52,660 bases of DNA, from positions 1-52,660 of the forward strand of contig NZ_JAAGWF010000026.1 in assembly GCF_010686765.1 (NCBI RefSeq), written 5' to 3'. The DNA is from Geodermatophilus sabuli (GTDB lineage Bacteria > Actinomycetota > Actinomycetes > Mycobacteriales > Geodermatophilaceae). Shown piece after piece: positions 9,251-18,968 of this stretch. Numbering within the stretch: the stretch's first letter is position 1; each line of letters opens with the position of its first letter. Under the pieces are notes generated by a model, which made no database searches, had not been told where the DNA came from, and saw nothing but the letters and a program-made list of their open reading frames with translations. The position numbers and the translations under genes are program-made.

Positions 9251-9976
9251 GACCTGATCCACCCCAGCTCTGTCTGCTCTGCCACTGCGGTGCTCATCGT
9301 GCCGTCTCGGGGGCGGATGCGGGTAACCGCTGTCCCGATCGGGGGTCGGACGACCGCCTGGCATCCCTGTCCGGGGGCGTGGTCCTCCGCTCGTGGGGCA
9401 CCCCGAGCGGAGCGTCCCCACCCAGAACGTGGTTCAAGGATTCTCTGGGACAACTACCTCATCTTCGTCATCAGGGGTGTGGATCCTGGGGACGGAGCCC
9501 TCGTCCGCTGGTCAGCGCCCGAATCGACATGTTGACCGACTGTGGGCGAGTCGGGTGCTCCCTGTGTCGACACGTGGACATCTCGCGGTCCGTGCACACC
9601 GGTCCCCGTCCGTCCACCTGCTGTCCCCGGGTTCCCCCAGGGCCGTCCCCAGGCCGTGTGCACGACGGCGAACCCACTGGAGGACCGTCCGCGACGGCCG
9701 AGCGACCGCGGACGTCGACGGTGCAGGTCAGGCCGGTGGAACGGGGCGGCGGGCGGGCGACGGCCCCGCGGCACGCCGTCCGCCGGAGGTGACGCCGCGT
9801 GAGGTCGTCCCTACGAGATACCCCCAGACTGTGCACATCCCTGGGGACAACTCATCGACGAGTCGACCGTCCGGCGGCCGCTGACCACGACTCCCTCGCC
9901 CGGGACGTGCCCTTCCTCCGTGCACACGATTGCCCACAGGTGTGGAGAAGTCGACCGGGTCGGCCCCTCCGGGGCC
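9251..9976. other. oriC: Putative chromosomal origin oriC (dnaN-dnaA gap)
   Basis: This 726-bp non-coding gap lies where actinobacterial oriC is known. It holds scattered DnaA-box-like sequences related to TTGTCCACA. The best are TGGGGACAA (9842-9850), TTGCCCACA (9930-9938) and TGTGGAGAA (9941-9949), each 8 of 9. Weaker matches occur near 9446, 9478, 9573 and 9830. The region around 9435-9475 is the least GC-rich part, but there is no obvious AT-rich unwinding array. Short open frames here show no recognisable protein and are treated as noise. Confidence 0.75.
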
Positions 9977-11773
9977 CTACTGGCGGGCGCGGCTCTTGAT
10001 GCGGGCCGTCAGCTCGGTGACCTGCGTGTACGTCGCGCGCCGCTCGCTCATCAGGTTGGTGATCTTCTTGACGGCGTGCATGACCGTGGTGTGGTCCTTG
10101 CCGCCGAAGGAGGCCCCGATCCGGGGCAGGGACAGCTCGGTCAGCTCGCGGCACAGGTACATGGCGATCTGCCGGGCGTTCACCAGCGTCCGGCTGCGGT
10201 TGGCGCCCTGCAGCTCCTCCATCGTCACGGAGAAGTACTCCGCGGTCGCGGCCATGATGATCGCCGCGGTGATCTGCGGGCCCTGCTCGTCGCTGATCAG
10301 GTCCTTGAGCACCAGCTCGGCCAGCGAGAGGTCGACCTGCTGCTTGTTGAGGCTGGCGAACGCGGTCACCCGGATCAGCGCGCCCTCGAGTTCGCGGATG
10401 TTGGTCTGCACCTTGCTGGCGATGAACTCCAGCACGGGGTCGGGCACCTGCAGCCGCTCCCCCCACGCCTTCTTGCGCAGGATGGCGATGCGGGTCTCGA
10501 GGTCCGGCGCCTGCACGTCGGTGATCAGGCCCCACTCGAAGCGGGTGCGCAGCCGGTCCTCCAGCGTGGTCAGCTTCTTCGGCGCCCGGTCGGAGGTGAT
10601 GACGATCTGCTTGCTGGCGTTGTGCAACGTGTTGAACGTGTGGAAGAACTCCTCCTGCGTCCGCTCGGCGCGCTCCAGGAACTGGATGTCGTCGATGAGC
10701 AGGAAGTCGATGTCCCGGAACCGGCGGCGGAACTCCTCGGCCCGCCCCGAGTGCACCAGGTTGATGAACTCGTTGGTGAACTCCTCGGTGCTCACGTAGC
10801 GCACCCGGACGTTGGGGAACATCCGCGCCGCGTAGTGCCCGATCGCGTGCAGCAGGTGGGTCTTGCCGAGCCCCGAGTCGCCGTAGATGAACAGCGGGTT
10901 GTAGGCCCGGGCCGGCGCCTCGGCGACGGCGACCGCGGCGGCATGGGCGAACCGGTTGCTGTTGCCGATGACGAAACTGTCGAAGACGTACTTGGCGTTC
11001 AGACCCGGGTCCTGCGCGCCGGACGGCGGACGCCGGTCGCCGAACAGCGGGACGGCGTCGCCGCCGCGGCCGCCCGATCCGCGGTTCTCCCCGCGCCGGC
11101 CCCGCTCGCCCCGGGACGGGCGCTGCTCGGCGGCCGCGCCGGTGCCGGTGTCCAGGTCGAAGGGCAGCACGGCGGCGCCGTCCTCGTCGAGGTCGGTGCC
11201 GCCCCAGTCCCGGTCGGCGGCGCGCGTGCCGCGGCCGGTGGCCCGCTGGGCCGGGGGGCTCCAGTCGCCGGCCGGCCACTCCTCGCCGTCCCGGTCGCCC
11301 GGCGGGGCCTCGGCCGCGGTCGCGGCCGGTCGCTCGGCGGCGTCGCGCTCCCAGGTCAGCGGCTGGCGGGCATCCGCGCGGACCCCGAAGGCGCTGCGTC
11401 CGTCGTCGGCGCGGTCGCGGGTCTCCCGGTCCTCCTCGGCGCGCTGCGCCTCGACCGCCGACCACGGCCGCCGGGTCGGCGTCGGTTCCACCGGTGCCTG
11501 CTCGGGTGCGGCCGGCGAGTCCTCGACCTGGACGGCGACGCGGATGTCGCGTCCCAACTGCTCCGAGAGCGCCTCGGCCAGCACCCGCCGCATGCGCGAC
11601 TCGAGCACGGTCTGGGTGAACTCGTTCGGCGCCGACAGCACCGCGGTGTCCTCGAACACCCCCACCGGGCGGGTGAGGTTGAGCATCGCGTTCTGCTGCG
11701 GGGACAGGCTCGTCGCCAGCCGCTCGCGGATCTGGTCCCAGACCGCCGCCAGGTCCACCGTGGCATCGGCCAT
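9977..11773 (-). CDS. dnaA: Chromosomal replication initiator DnaA
   Basis: DnaA binds DnaA boxes at oriC and melts the origin. The 598-residue protein has domain I (about 1-90, starting [19 protein letters not shown] in part), then a long Asp/Arg/Pro-rich domain II (about 90-265) typical of actinomycetes. The AAA+ domain III has Walker [10 protein letters not shown] near residue 298 and Walker [10 protein letters not shown]. Domain IV ends with the DNA-binding helix motif [15 protein letters not shown]. The ATG at 11773 has GGAGG eight bases upstream. Box-like sequences lie both behind the gene in oriC and upstream (11857-11898), which suggests autoregulation. Confidence 0.98.
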   Translation of the reverse strand: MADATVDLAAVWDQIRERLATSLSPQQNAMLNLTRPVGVFEDTAVLSAPNEFTQTVLESRMRRVLAEALSEQLGRDIRVAVQVEDSPAAPEQAPVEPTPTRRPWSAVEAQRAEEDRETRDRADDGRSAFGVRADARQPLTWERDAAERPAATAAEAPPGDRDGEEWPAGDWSPPAQRATGRGTRAADRDWGGTDLDEDGAAVLPFDLDTGTGAAAEQRPSRGERGRRGENRGSGGRGGDAVPLFGDRRPPSGAQDPGLNAKYVFDSFVIGNSNRFAHAAAVAVAEAPARAYNPLFIYGDSGLGKTHLLHAIGHYAARMFPNVRVRYVSTEEFTNEFINLVHSGRAEEFRRRFRDIDFLLIDDIQFLERAERTQEEFFHTFNTLHNASKQIVITSDRAPKKLTTLEDRLRTRFEWGLITDVQAPDLETRIAILRKKAWGERLQVPDPVLEFIASKVQTNIRELEGALIRVTAFASLNKQQVDLSLAELVLKDLISDEQGPQITAAIIMAATAEYFSVTMEELQGANRSRTLVNARQIAMYLCRELTELSLPRIGASFGGKDHTTVMHAVKKITNLMSERRATYTQVTELTARIKSRARQ

Positions 11774-12365
11774 GGCCCTGTCCTCCCAAACCGTGTGGTC
11801 GTGCCCCTGCCGCGTCTACCCGCTGCCGGCCTGCGCCGTCCCCGGTCGGTCTCCCACTGTGGACAGCCGGACACACGGTGTCCACACCGGTGTCCACAGG
11901 CTGTGCACGACCCGCGACCCGACCGGCCTGATCCGCGTGGGCGGATCGTGCCGTGGCGTCGTCGCTGGTCAGAGGAGAGAGGAACGGTTCGTCGGACGGC
12001 GCGGCGGTCGGTCGACCCTGCGGGGCGGCCTCTGCGCCGGACTCGGATGTCCGGTGCGGAGCGACGGCGACGCTAACAGCCCCGTCCACAGCCCGGCAAC
12101 GACGGGCGGAGGCCACCCCGGCGCGCCGCGGGGCGCGTCGCCGCCGCGGTCCGGCGCGTCGCTGCGCTCCGCCGCCGGGCGTGGTGGAGCCTGGGGAGTC
12201 GGTGTCCGACCGGCCCCCGGCCTGCCCGGATCCTCGGCTATGCTGGCGGGAGTCTGTGGACGGGGACGTCGGCGGCCCACCGAGGTCGTCGCGTCCTGGT
12301 CGTCCCTCCGCGTGCCTGCCCCCCGGCCGGTGCGCACCGTCGATGTCATGTAGTGGGAGTACCTC
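11774..12365. promoter_or_regulatory. Divergent dnaA/rpmH regulatory region
   Basis: This 592-bp gap carries the promoters of dnaA (leftward) and rpmH (rightward). DnaA-box-like sequences cluster at 11857-11898. Single weak ones are CCGTCCACA (12082-12090) and TGTGGACGG (12255-12263). A possible -10, TATGCT, lies at 12239-12244 toward rpmH, with a long leader after it. No conserved small protein is evident. Confidence 0.6.
11857..11898. promoter_or_regulatory. DnaA-box-like trio upstream of dnaA
   Basis: CTGTGGACAG (11857-11866) is followed by two direct copies of GTGTCCACA (11878-11886 and 11890-11898), each 8 of 9 to the actinobacterial box TTGTCCACA. They lie about 85-125 bases upstream of the dnaA start, a position suited to repression of dnaA by its own product. 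Confidence 0.55.
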
Positions 12366-12503
12366 GTGAGCAAGCGCACGTTCCAGCCGAACAACCGTCG
12401 CCGGTCCAAGACCCACGGCTTCCGGCTGCGGATGCGCACCCGTGCCGGCCGGGCGATCGTCGCCACCCGCCGGCGCAAGGGTCGCGAGAAGCTCTCCGCC
12501 TGA
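12366..12503 (+). CDS. rpmH: 50S ribosomal protein L34
   Basis: The 45-residue protein begins with GTG and reads [18 protein letters not shown], then [13 protein letters not shown] and [11 protein letters not shown]. This is the complete L34 of the large ribosomal subunit. GGGAG lies seven bases upstream. It is divergent from dnaA and one base upstream of rnpA, the near-universal rpmH-rnpA pairing. Confidence 0.97.
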   Translation: MSKRTFQPNNRRRSKTHGFRLRMRTRAGRAIVATRRRKGREKLSA

Positions 12504-12504
12504 G

Positions 12505-12888
12505 GTGCTGCCCGCGCAGGCACGCCTGCGCCGGCGTCCGGAGTTCACCGCGGTCGTCCGGTCCGGAAGGCGTGCCGGGCGGCCGACCATGGTCCTCCAC
12601 TACCTCCCCGAACGGCCCGTGACCGCGGCCCCCGGCACCGCCGGGGAGCCGAGTGGTCCACGGGCCGGCTTCGTGGTGGGCAAGACCGTGGGCAACTCCG
12701 TCGTGCGGCACCGGGTGACCCGACGGTTGCGCGCCGTCGTCCTCGGTGAGCTGCACCGGCTGCCGGCCGAGGCCGACCTCGTGGTCCGCGCCCGCCCGGA
12801 GGCGGCTGCAGCGAGCTCGGCCGAGCTGCGTCGGGACCTGGCCACCGGGCTGGACCGGGTCCTCGGCGTCCGGGCGGGCACCTCGTGA
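12505..12888 (+). CDS. rnpA: Ribonuclease P protein component
   Basis: RnpA is the protein subunit of RNase P, which trims tRNA 5' ends. The 127-residue product has the family pattern [20 protein letters not shown] and the RNA-binding signature [20 protein letters not shown] placed the start at the GTG at 12505, one base after the rpmH stop, which gives [13 protein letters not shown]; upstream in-frame codons are inside rpmH. No strong ribosome site is visible, so translation is probably coupled to rpmH. Its stop overlaps the yidD start as GTGA. Confidence 0.94.
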   Translation: MLPAQARLRRRPEFTAVVRSGRRAGRPTMVLHYLPERPVTAAPGTAGEPSGPRAGFVVGKTVGNSVVRHRVTRRLRAVVLGELHRLPAEADLVVRARPEAAAASSAELRRDLATGLDRVLGVRAGTS

Positions 12889-13232
12889 CCGCCGACGCGC
12901 GCGCCGTGCCCGGCCCGGCCTCCGCCGGGCGGGGGCCGGTCGCTCGCGCGCTGCTGGCGGCGGTGGGCTTCTACCAGCGCGCCATCAGCCCGGCGTTGCC
13001 GCCGCGGTGCCGGTTCGCGCCCACCTGCAGCGCCTACGCAGCCGAGGCCCTCGCGGTGCACGGCGCCGGCCGCGGGAGCTGGCTGGCAGTCCGCCGCCTG
13101 CTCAAGTGCGCGCCCTGGCACCCCGGGGGCTTCGACCCGGTGCCGCCGGCGCGCACGGCTCCACCGGAACCCGACCGAGATCACCCGCCGGCACCATGCC
13201 GGGCTGTGCAGCAGGAGGCTGGCGTTGCTTGA
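12885..13232 (+). CDS. yidD: Membrane protein insertion efficiency factor YidD
   Basis: This small 115-residue protein carries the YidD core [20 protein letters not shown], then [24 protein letters not shown] and DPVP, including the conserved cysteines. It aids insertion of membrane proteins with YidC, the next gene. The GTG start overlaps the rnpA stop as GTGA, and its end overlaps the yidC start by eight bases. The C-terminal tail after DPVP is variable and polar. The domain assignment is firm. Confidence 0.93.
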   Translation: MTADARAVPGPASAGRGPVARALLAAVGFYQRAISPALPPRCRFAPTCSAYAAEALAVHGAGRGSWLAVRRLLKCAPWHPGGFDPVPPARTAPPEPDRDHPPAPCRAVQQEAGVA

Positions 13233-14328
13233 CTGGTTGTACACCGCCATCTCCTGGGTCATGGCCCGGTGGCATGCGCTGTTCTCGACGTTCCTGGACC
13301 CGGCCGGCGGCATCACCTGGGCCCTGTCGATCGTGTTCCTGGTCGTCACGATCCGGCTGATCCTGTTCCCGCTGTTCGTCAAGCAGATCAAGTCGCAGCG
13401 GGCGATGCAGGAGATCCAGCCCGAGATCCAGAAGCTCCGCAAGCAGTACGGCAGCGACAAGCAGGGCTTCAGCCAGGCGATGATGGCGCTGCAGAAGGAG
13501 CGCGGGGTCAACCCGCTGGCCGGCTGCCTGCCGATCCTGCCGCAGATCCCGGTCTTCCTCTCGCTGTTCCACGTCCTGCGTCGGCTCGCGCCGGGCAAGC
13601 CGGGGCTCTACAGCTGGAGTGACCAGCTGACCGACCAGGCGGCGTCGGCCGCACTGTTCGGCGCACCCATCTCCTCGCAGTTCAGCATGGCCGGGCAGAA
13701 GGAGGACCTGATCCTCGCCCTGCCCGGGGTGGGCTACACGAACATCCGCATCGTCGCCTTCGTGCTGATCGTGATCATGTGCACGACCACGTACGTGACG
13801 CAGAAGCAGACGATGAAGCGCTCGGGCCCGGTCGAGGGCCAGGCGGCGACCGTGCAGAAGCTGCTGCTCTACGGCATGCCCATCAGCCTCTTCGTCACCG
13901 GGTTCTTCTTCCCGATCGGCGTCCTCCTCTACTGGTTCACCAACAACCTGTGGACGCTGGGCCAGCAGTTCTTCATCCTCCGCAAGCTGCCCCCGCCCGG
14001 GTCGGCCGCCGCCAAGGCCAAGGCCGACGCCGAGAAGCCCCCGGTCGACCCCAGGACCCTGGCGCCGAAGCCCGGAGCCAAGCCGGTCCGGCCCAAGGGC
14101 GGCCGTCCCGCCGCGTCGTCGGGCCCCGTGGACATGACCAAGCCGGCCGCCGTCGACGACGTCCGCCCGGATGCCGGGGACGGCGCGCTGCCACCGGGTG
14201 CCACGGCCTACGGCGCGGACGGCCAGGCCCCGGGCGCCCGCGGCTCGGCACCCCGGCCGCGCGCCGGCGGTGGCGGCGGGCGGGGCAGCCAGGGCCCGGC
14301 CAACCGCGGCAAGCGCAAGCGGCGCTGA
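13225..14328 (+). CDS. yidC: Membrane protein insertase YidC (Oxa1 family)
   Basis: The insertase has 367 residues. The first membrane segment is near the N-terminus, followed by a second at about residues 30-50 and the cytoplasmic hairpin [20 protein letters not shown]. Further segments are around [29 protein letters not shown] and [20 protein letters not shown]. The tail is long, basic and Pro/Ala-rich, ending GKRKRR, and probably contacts ribosomes. The start is TTG at 13225, with AGGAGG six bases upstream; no better start gives the conserved N-terminus [16 protein letters not shown]. It lacks the large periplasmic domain of Gram-negative YidC, as usual in actinobacteria. Confidence 0.95.
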   Translation: MLDWLYTAISWVMARWHALFSTFLDPAGGITWALSIVFLVVTIRLILFPLFVKQIKSQRAMQEIQPEIQKLRKQYGSDKQGFSQAMMALQKERGVNPLAGCLPILPQIPVFLSLFHVLRRLAPGKPGLYSWSDQLTDQAASAALFGAPISSQFSMAGQKEDLILALPGVGYTNIRIVAFVLIVIMCTTTYVTQKQTMKRSGPVEGQAATVQKLLLYGMPISLFVTGFFFPIGVLLYWFTNNLWTLGQQFFILRKLPPPGSAAAKAKADAEKPPVDPRTLAPKPGAKPVRPKGGRPAASSGPVDMTKPAAVDDVRPDAGDGALPPGATAYGADGQAPGARGSAPRPRAGGGGGRGSQGPANRGKRKRR

Positions 14329-14425
14329 CCAGCGCCCCGGCGTCCGCTCCGGACGCCCACCGGCGTGAGCCGGCCACCGACCACCGGGTACGCCCGGACG
14401 CCCGCATCGACGGAGAGGTTCAGCC

Positions 14426-15076
14426 ATGAGTGCCCCGCAGCACCCCACCGAGACGGCTTCCACGGCGGAGGCCACCTCCGGCGCGGTCCTCAGCCCCGTG
14501 CCGGACGACGTCGACACGGCCCCCACCGAGCTCCCCGACGCCGACCCCGACAGCGCCGACGCGGTCGTCGAGCCCGTGGACGCGACGGGTGGGGCGGACG
14601 GGGCAGGTGGGACCGACGCGCTGCTCGTCACCGAGGGCGACGTGGCCGGGGACTACCTCGAGCGGCTGCTCGACATCCTCGACGTGGACGGCGACATCGA
14701 CCTCGACGTCGAGGGCGACCGCGCCTCGGTGGCGATCGTCGGGGCCGAGCTCCAGGACCTGGTCGGCTCCGACGGCTCCGTGCTCGAGGCGCTGCAGGAG
14801 CTCACCCGCCTGGCGGTCGCCCAGTCCACCGGCGTCCGGAGCCGGCTGATGCTCGACATCAGCGGGTTCCGGGCCAAGCGCCGGGCCGATCTGACCTCCC
14901 TCGCCGGCGAGGCGGCCCGCCGGGTCGCGGCCAGCGGACAGCCGGAGCGCCTGGCGGCCATGAACCCGTTCGAGCGCAAGGTCGTCCACGACGTCGTCGC
15001 CGGCATCACCGGTGTGCACAGCGAGTCCGACGGCGAGGAGCCCAACCGCCGCGTCGTGGTCCTGCCGGATCGGTGA
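14426..15076 (+). CDS. jag: Jag/KhpB-type RNA-binding protein (KH and R3H)
   Basis: The 216-residue protein has an acidic, disordered N-terminal stretch (about 1-65) where other bacteria carry a Jag_N domain. A KH domain (about 70-145; LERLLDILDVDGDIDLDVEG in part, LVGSDGSVLEALQELTRLAV) and a C-terminal R3H domain (MNPFERKVVHDVVAGITGV in part) follow. It is an RNA-binding partner of KhpA implicated in envelope gene control. The ATG at 14426 has GGAGAGG upstream. The stop overlaps the rsmG start as GTGA. Confidence 0.92.
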   Translation: MSAPQHPTETASTAEATSGAVLSPVPDDVDTAPTELPDADPDSADAVVEPVDATGGADGAGGTDALLVTEGDVAGDYLERLLDILDVDGDIDLDVEGDRASVAIVGAELQDLVGSDGSVLEALQELTRLAVAQSTGVRSRLMLDISGFRAKRRADLTSLAGEAARRVAASGQPERLAAMNPFERKVVHDVVAGITGVHSESDGEEPNRRVVVLPDR

Positions 15077-15744
15077 GCGCCCCCGCGTCCGCCGGCAGCG
15101 GGCAGCCGGACGTCCCGCCGGCTCCCGACGCCGCCCGGGAGGTCTTCGGGGCCGCCCTGGCGGACGCCGAGCGCTACGTGGCCCGGCTGGCCACCGACGG
15201 CGTCACCCGGGGCCTGATCGGGCCGCGCGAGGTCCCGCGGCTGTGGGAGCGGCACGTGCTCAACAGCGCCGCGGTCGCCGAGGCCGTGCCGCAGGGTGCC
15301 CGGGTGGTGGACGTCGGCAGCGGCGCCGGGCTGCCCGGGATACCGCTCGGCCTGGCCCGGCCCGACCTCGCCCTCACCCTGGTGGAGCCCATGGCCCGGC
15401 GGGTGGAGTTCCTCGAGGAGGTCGTCGGGGAGTTGGGCACCCCCTGGCAGGTGGTGCGCGGCCGTGCCGAGGAGCGGTCGGTGCGGACCGCGGTCGGGCG
15501 GGTCGACGTCGTCACCGCCCGGGCCGTGGCGGCGCTGCCGCGGCTGGTGGCGTGGTGCCGGGGCCTGATGCGGCCCGGCGCCCAGCTGGTCGCGCTGGTC
15601 GGCGCCCGCGCGCTGGAGGAGCTGCCGTCGCTGCTCCCCGAGTTGGAGGCGGCCGGCATGCGCGAGGTGCACGCCCGGGCTGTCGGGGCCGGGCTGGGCG
15701 ACGCTGCCACTACCGTGGTGGTCATGACGCGGGGAGCACGGTGA
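15073..15744 (+). CDS. rsmG: 16S rRNA (guanine-N7) methyltransferase RsmG
   Basis: RsmG (GidB) methylates G527 of 16S rRNA using S-adenosylmethionine. The 223-residue product shows the SAM-binding motif VVDVGSGAGLPGIPLGLARP and the conserved RLWERHVLNSAAVA and VTARAVAALPRLVAW. The start is the GTG at 15073 that overlaps the jag stop as GTGA; upstream in-frame codons are antisense-like low-complexity sequence. It is followed by two parS sites and parA, the standard order. Confidence 0.95.
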   Translation: MSAPASAGSGQPDVPPAPDAAREVFGAALADAERYVARLATDGVTRGLIGPREVPRLWERHVLNSAAVAEAVPQGARVVDVGSGAGLPGIPLGLARPDLALTLVEPMARRVEFLEEVVGELGTPWQVVRGRAEERSVRTAVGRVDVVTARAVAALPRLVAWCRGLMRPGAQLVALVGARALEELPSLLPELEAAGMREVHARAVGAGLGDAATTVVVMTRGAR

Positions 15745-15756
15745 GCCGGGCTCGCT

Positions 15757-15770
15757 GTTCCACGTGGAAC
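15757..15770. promoter_or_regulatory. parS: parS site 1
   Basis: GTTCCACGTGGAAC is a perfect palindrome with flanking T and C, matching the bacterial parS core. It lies 12 bases after the rsmG stop, directly upstream of parAB. Confidence 0.92.
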
Positions 15771-15790
15771 CCGTACCACGTCCCGACCGC

Positions 15791-15804
15791 GTTCCACGTG
15801 AAAC
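15791..15804. promoter_or_regulatory. parS: parS site 2
   Basis: GTTCCACGTGAAAC matches the parS core with one arm changed (GAAAC for GGAAC), like the GTTTCACGTGAAAC form seen widely. It is 34 bp from site 1 and 23 bp upstream of the parA start. Confidence 0.9.
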
Positions 15805-15826
15805 GGGACGGCAGGGAGGACCCGAG

Positions 15827-16891
15827 ATGACCGATCCGGGCCAACGGCTGCGGAGCAGCCTCGCCGACCAGGCGGCCAGCACCGGAGCGGACTTCGACAG
15901 CCCCATCGCCATGGAGGCGATGCGGGCCACCCGTGTGCTGCACGCCGCCGACCAGGAACCGTTCCCCGCACCGGGGCGGATCCGGGTCATCTCCGTCGCC
16001 AACCAGAAGGGCGGCGTCGGGAAGACCACGTCGACGGTGAACCTGGGCGTGGCGCTGTCCCTGTACGGGTTGCGCACGCTGGTGATCGACCTCGACCCGC
16101 AGGGAAACGCGAGCACCGCCCTCGGGGTGCCCCACAACGTCGGGACGCCGTCGATCTACGACGCCCTGGTCGGGGACAGCTCGCTGTCGGAGGTGGTGCA
16201 CCCGACGACGGCCAGCCCGCTGCTCTCCTGCGTCCCGGCGACGATCGACCTGGCCGGCGCGGAGATCGAACTCGTCTCCGTGGTGGCCCGGGAGTACCGG
16301 CTGCGCCGGTCGATCGAGGCCTACCTGCACTCGCTGCCGGCCGACCAGCAGCCGCACTACGTGCTCATCGACTGCCCGCCGTCCCTGGGCCTGCTGACGC
16401 TGAACGCCCTGGTGGCCGGGGACGAGGTGCTCATCCCCATCCAGTGCGAGTACTACGCGCTGGAGGGGCTGGGCCAGCTGCTCAACAACATCGACCTGGT
16501 CCGCCAGCACCTCAACCCGGGGATCGCCGTCCGGACCATCCTGCTGACGATGTACGACGGGCGGACCAAGCTGGCCGACCAGGTGGCCGAGGAGGTCCGC
16601 AACCACTTCGGGGACCTGGTGCTCGACGCGGTGATCCCCCGCAACGTGCGGGTCTCGGAGGCGCCCGGCTACGGCCAGTCGGTCATCACCTACGACCCGG
16701 GATCGCGCGGATCGACCAGCTACGTCGAGGCGGCCCGTGAGGTGGCCCAGCGCGGCGTCCACCTGACCCCGGTCGCGCCCCCGGCTCCCCCGGCCCGGCC
16801 CGCGGCGTCGCTGGACCGGCTGGCGTTCGCCGACACCGACGCCGCCACCGTGCCCGTCGCCCACCCGTCCCGTCCTGAGGAGCGAGCATGA
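15827..16891 (+). CDS. parA: Chromosome partitioning ATPase ParA
   Basis: ParA is the deviant-Walker ATPase that moves ParB-parS complexes over the nucleoid. The 354-residue protein has the deviant Walker A KGGVGKTT at 61-68 with the signature lysine, the Walker A' motif [13 protein letters not shown], and the Walker B region [14 protein letters not shown] 50-residue N-terminal extension and a Pro/Ala-rich tail are typical of actinomycetes. The ATG at 15827 has GGGAGGA seven bases upstream. It overlaps parB as ATGA and has two parS sites upstream. Confidence 0.97.
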   Translation: MTDPGQRLRSSLADQAASTGADFDSPIAMEAMRATRVLHAADQEPFPAPGRIRVISVANQKGGVGKTTSTVNLGVALSLYGLRTLVIDLDPQGNASTALGVPHNVGTPSIYDALVGDSSLSEVVHPTTASPLLSCVPATIDLAGAEIELVSVVAREYRLRRSIEAYLHSLPADQQPHYVLIDCPPSLGLLTLNALVAGDEVLIPIQCEYYALEGLGQLLNNIDLVRQHLNPGIAVRTILLTMYDGRTKLADQVAEEVRNHFGDLVLDAVIPRNVRVSEAPGYGQSVITYDPGSRGSTSYVEAAREVAQRGVHLTPVAPPAPPARPAASLDRLAFADTDAATVPVAHPSRPEERA

Positions 16892-17916
16892 CCAAGCGTG
16901 GCGGTCTGGGGCGCGGCCTGGCGGCGCTCATCCCCACCAGTGCCCCGGTGGCCGAGCCCGACGCGCTGCCCGACGGCGACGCGGGCAGCGCGGCGGCAGC
17001 CGCCGCGCCGGCCGAACCCACGCACGGCATCCACCTGCTGCCGCCGGCCGCACAGGCGGCCGCCGACGTGGCGCGCCACCGGGAGGAGACCGTCGGCGTC
17101 CCCGGCGCGCAGTTGCGCGAGGTCGCGGTCGGGGACGTCGTCCCGAACCCCAAGCAGCCCCGCCAGGTCTTCGACGACGAGGCCCTCGAGGAGCTCACCC
17201 ACTCGGTCCGCGAGTTCGGGCTGCTCCAGCCGATCGTCGTCCGGGAGCGCAGCGAGGGCGGCTACGAGCTCATCATGGGCGAGCGCCGGTTGCGCGCCGC
17301 CCGGTCGGCCGGGCTGGACACCGTGCCGGCCATCGTCCGCGACACCTCCGACGACGCCCTGCTGCGCGACGCCCTCCTGGAGAACCTCCACCGGGTGCAG
17401 CTCAACCCGCTCGAGGAGGCAGCCGCCTACCAGCAGCTGCTGGAGGAGTTCGGGGCCACCCACGAGGAGCTCGCCGGCCGCATCGGCCGCAGCCGATCGC
17501 AGGTCACCAACACCATCCGGCTGCTGAAGCTGCCGGTGAAGGTGCAGACCCGGGTGGCCGCCGGCGTGATCTCCGCCGGGCACGCCCGGGCGCTGCTGGG
17601 GCTGGCCGACGCCGAGGCGCAGGACGCGCTGGCCACCCGGATCGTCGCCGAGGGCATGTCGGTGCGCGCCACCGAGGAGGCGGTCGCGCTGGCCGTCGCC
17701 GACGAGCCGGCCACCAAGCGTCGCCCCCGCCGGTTCAGCGCGCCCGGCGTCGAGGACCTCGCCGGCCGGCTGTCCGACGCGTTCGAGACGAACGTCAAGA
17801 TCCAGATCGGCCGGGCCAAGGGACGCATCGTCGTCGAGTTCGGCTCGGTGGACGACCTGCAGCGGATCATCGGTCAGATGGCCCCGGACATCACCGGACG
17901 CCGCGCCGAGGAGTGA
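16888..17916 (+). CDS. parB: Chromosome partitioning protein ParB
   Basis: ParB is a CTP-dependent clamp that loads at parS and spreads. The 342-residue product starts [12 protein letters not shown], which in related proteins contacts ParA. It has the N-terminal CTPase/ParB domain with [13 protein letters not shown] and [14 protein letters not shown]. The helix-turn-helix [17 protein letters not shown] is near residue 195, and a C-terminal dimerisation domain follows. The ATG at 16888 overlaps the parA stop. Cognate sites are visible at 2214, 15757, 15791 and 30170. Confidence 0.97.
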   Translation: MTKRGGLGRGLAALIPTSAPVAEPDALPDGDAGSAAAAAAPAEPTHGIHLLPPAAQAAADVARHREETVGVPGAQLREVAVGDVVPNPKQPRQVFDDEALEELTHSVREFGLLQPIVVRERSEGGYELIMGERRLRAARSAGLDTVPAIVRDTSDDALLRDALLENLHRVQLNPLEEAAAYQQLLEEFGATHEELAGRIGRSRSQVTNTIRLLKLPVKVQTRVAAGVISAGHARALLGLADAEAQDALATRIVAEGMSVRATEEAVALAVADEPATKRRPRRFSAPGVEDLAGRLSDAFETNVKIQIGRAKGRIVVEFGSVDDLQRIIGQMAPDITGRRAEE

Positions 17917-17939
17917 GGCGAGACACGCCGCCAGGGCCG

Positions 17940-17974
17940 GAGCCCCGGTTCCGTCACTGACGGAACCCGGGCTC
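17940..17974. terminator. Bidirectional hairpin terminator between parB and the Ddl-like gene
   Basis: A 17-base arm beginning GAGCCCCGGTTCC pairs with a right arm ending GGAACCCGGGCTC, with a single mismatch and a minimal loop. It lies between convergent genes and reaches the stop codon of the leftward gene. There is no T-tract, as is common in high-GC actinobacteria. Confidence 0.8.
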
Positions 17975-18968
17975 AGCGGGTGGAGGTCGCCCGGCGGCTG
18001 AGCAACCGGGAGAGCACGTCGCCCAGCTCGTGGCCGGCTGCCTCGACCGCCATCGGGAACATCGACGTCTCGGTCAGGCCGGGCGAGACGTTCACCTCGA
18101 GGAAGTGCACCTCGCCGTCCGGGCTGACGATCGCGTCGGTGCGGGACAGGTCGGCCAGGCCGAGCACCCGGTGCACCTGCACAGCCAGCTCGGCCGCCCG
18201 GACGGCGACGTCGCCGGCCACCCGTGCCGGCGAGTGGTACTCGGTGAGGCCGGGCGTGTACCGGGCGGTGTAGTCGAAGACCCCGGATGCCGGGGTGATC
18301 TCGACCGCGGGCAGCGCCTCGGGCCCCTCCCCCAGGTCGACCACCGACAGCGCGAGCTCCACGCCGTCGACGAACCGCTCGACCAGCACGGTGTCCCCGT
18401 AGGCGAAGCAGCTGACCATCGCGGCGGGCAGGTCCTCGACGCGGGTGACCTTCTGGGCACCGAGGGCCGATCCCCCGGAGGCCGGCTTGACCATGAGCGG
18501 CAGGCCGAGCCGGGCGACGATGAGGTCGAGCACCGCCCCCGCCCCCAGCTCCCGGAAGGTGCTGTGCGGCAGCGCCACCCAGTCCGGCGTCGTCAGGCCC
18601 GCCGAGCGGACGACGGACTTGGCGGCGGGCTTGTCCCACGCCAGCCGGCAGGCCGCGGCCGGGGAACCGACGTAGGGCACCCCGGCGAGGTCGAGGACCG
18701 CCCGAAGTGCGCCGTCCTCCCCCGTGGCGCCGTGCAGCGCGATGAACACGGCGTCGGCGGGTGCCGCGGCCAGGCCGGGCAGCAGTTCGGCGTCGGCGTC
18801 GCGCAGCTCGGCGTCGACCCCGGCCCGGGTGAGCTCCTCCCACACCTGCGTGCCCGACGACAGGCTCACCTCGCGCTCGAAGGCGAGCCCTCCGGCGAGG
18901 ACGACGGCGCGCAGCGGCTGCCCGGTCGCGGCGGCCTCCATGGCGGGTGCGGCTGCCGACTCCGTCAT
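17973..18968 (-). CDS. D-alanine--D-alanine ligase family protein (ATP-grasp)
   Basis: The 331-residue ATP-grasp protein resembles Ddl enzymes, which join two D-alanines for peptidoglycan precursors. It has VVLAGGLAFEREVSLSSG, HGATGEDG, the ATP-grasp strand LPLMVKPASGGSALGAQKV, YTPGLTEYHSPARV and the metal/substrate motif FLEVNVSPGLTETSMFP. After GEDG the usual Gln-Gly is replaced (GEDGALRAV), so the substrate may differ. It could be a second Ddl or another amino-acid ligase. The ATG at 18968 overlaps the stop of the aminotransferase gene as ATGA. That coupling suggests the aminotransferase supplies or alters an amino acid for the ligase. Confidence 0.8.
   Translation of the reverse strand: MTESAAAPAMEAAATGQPLRAVVLAGGLAFEREVSLSSGTQVWEELTRAGVDAELRDADAELLPGLAAAPADAVFIALHGATGEDGALRAVLDLAGVPYVGSPAAACRLAWDKPAAKSVVRSAGLTTPDWVALPHSTFRELGAGAVLDLIVARLGLPLMVKPASGGSALGAQKVTRVEDLPAAMVSCFAYGDTVLVERFVDGVELALSVVDLGEGPEALPAVEITPASGVFDYTARYTPGLTEYHSPARVAGDVAVRAAELAVQVHRVLGLADLSRTDAIVSPDGEVHFLEVNVSPGLTETSMFPMAVEAAGHELGDVLSRLLSRRATSTR

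Noticed and set aside
9379..9937. Short open frames of 60-160 codons on both strands in oriC
   Set aside because: They overlap one another, lack ribosome sites and motifs, and lie across the DnaA-box-like sequences.
9852..12590. A 912-codon minus-strand frame spanning dnaA and the rpmH region
   Set aside because: It reads a wrong frame of dnaA and crosses oriC and rpmH; the composition is Arg/Pro/Ala-rich with no motif.
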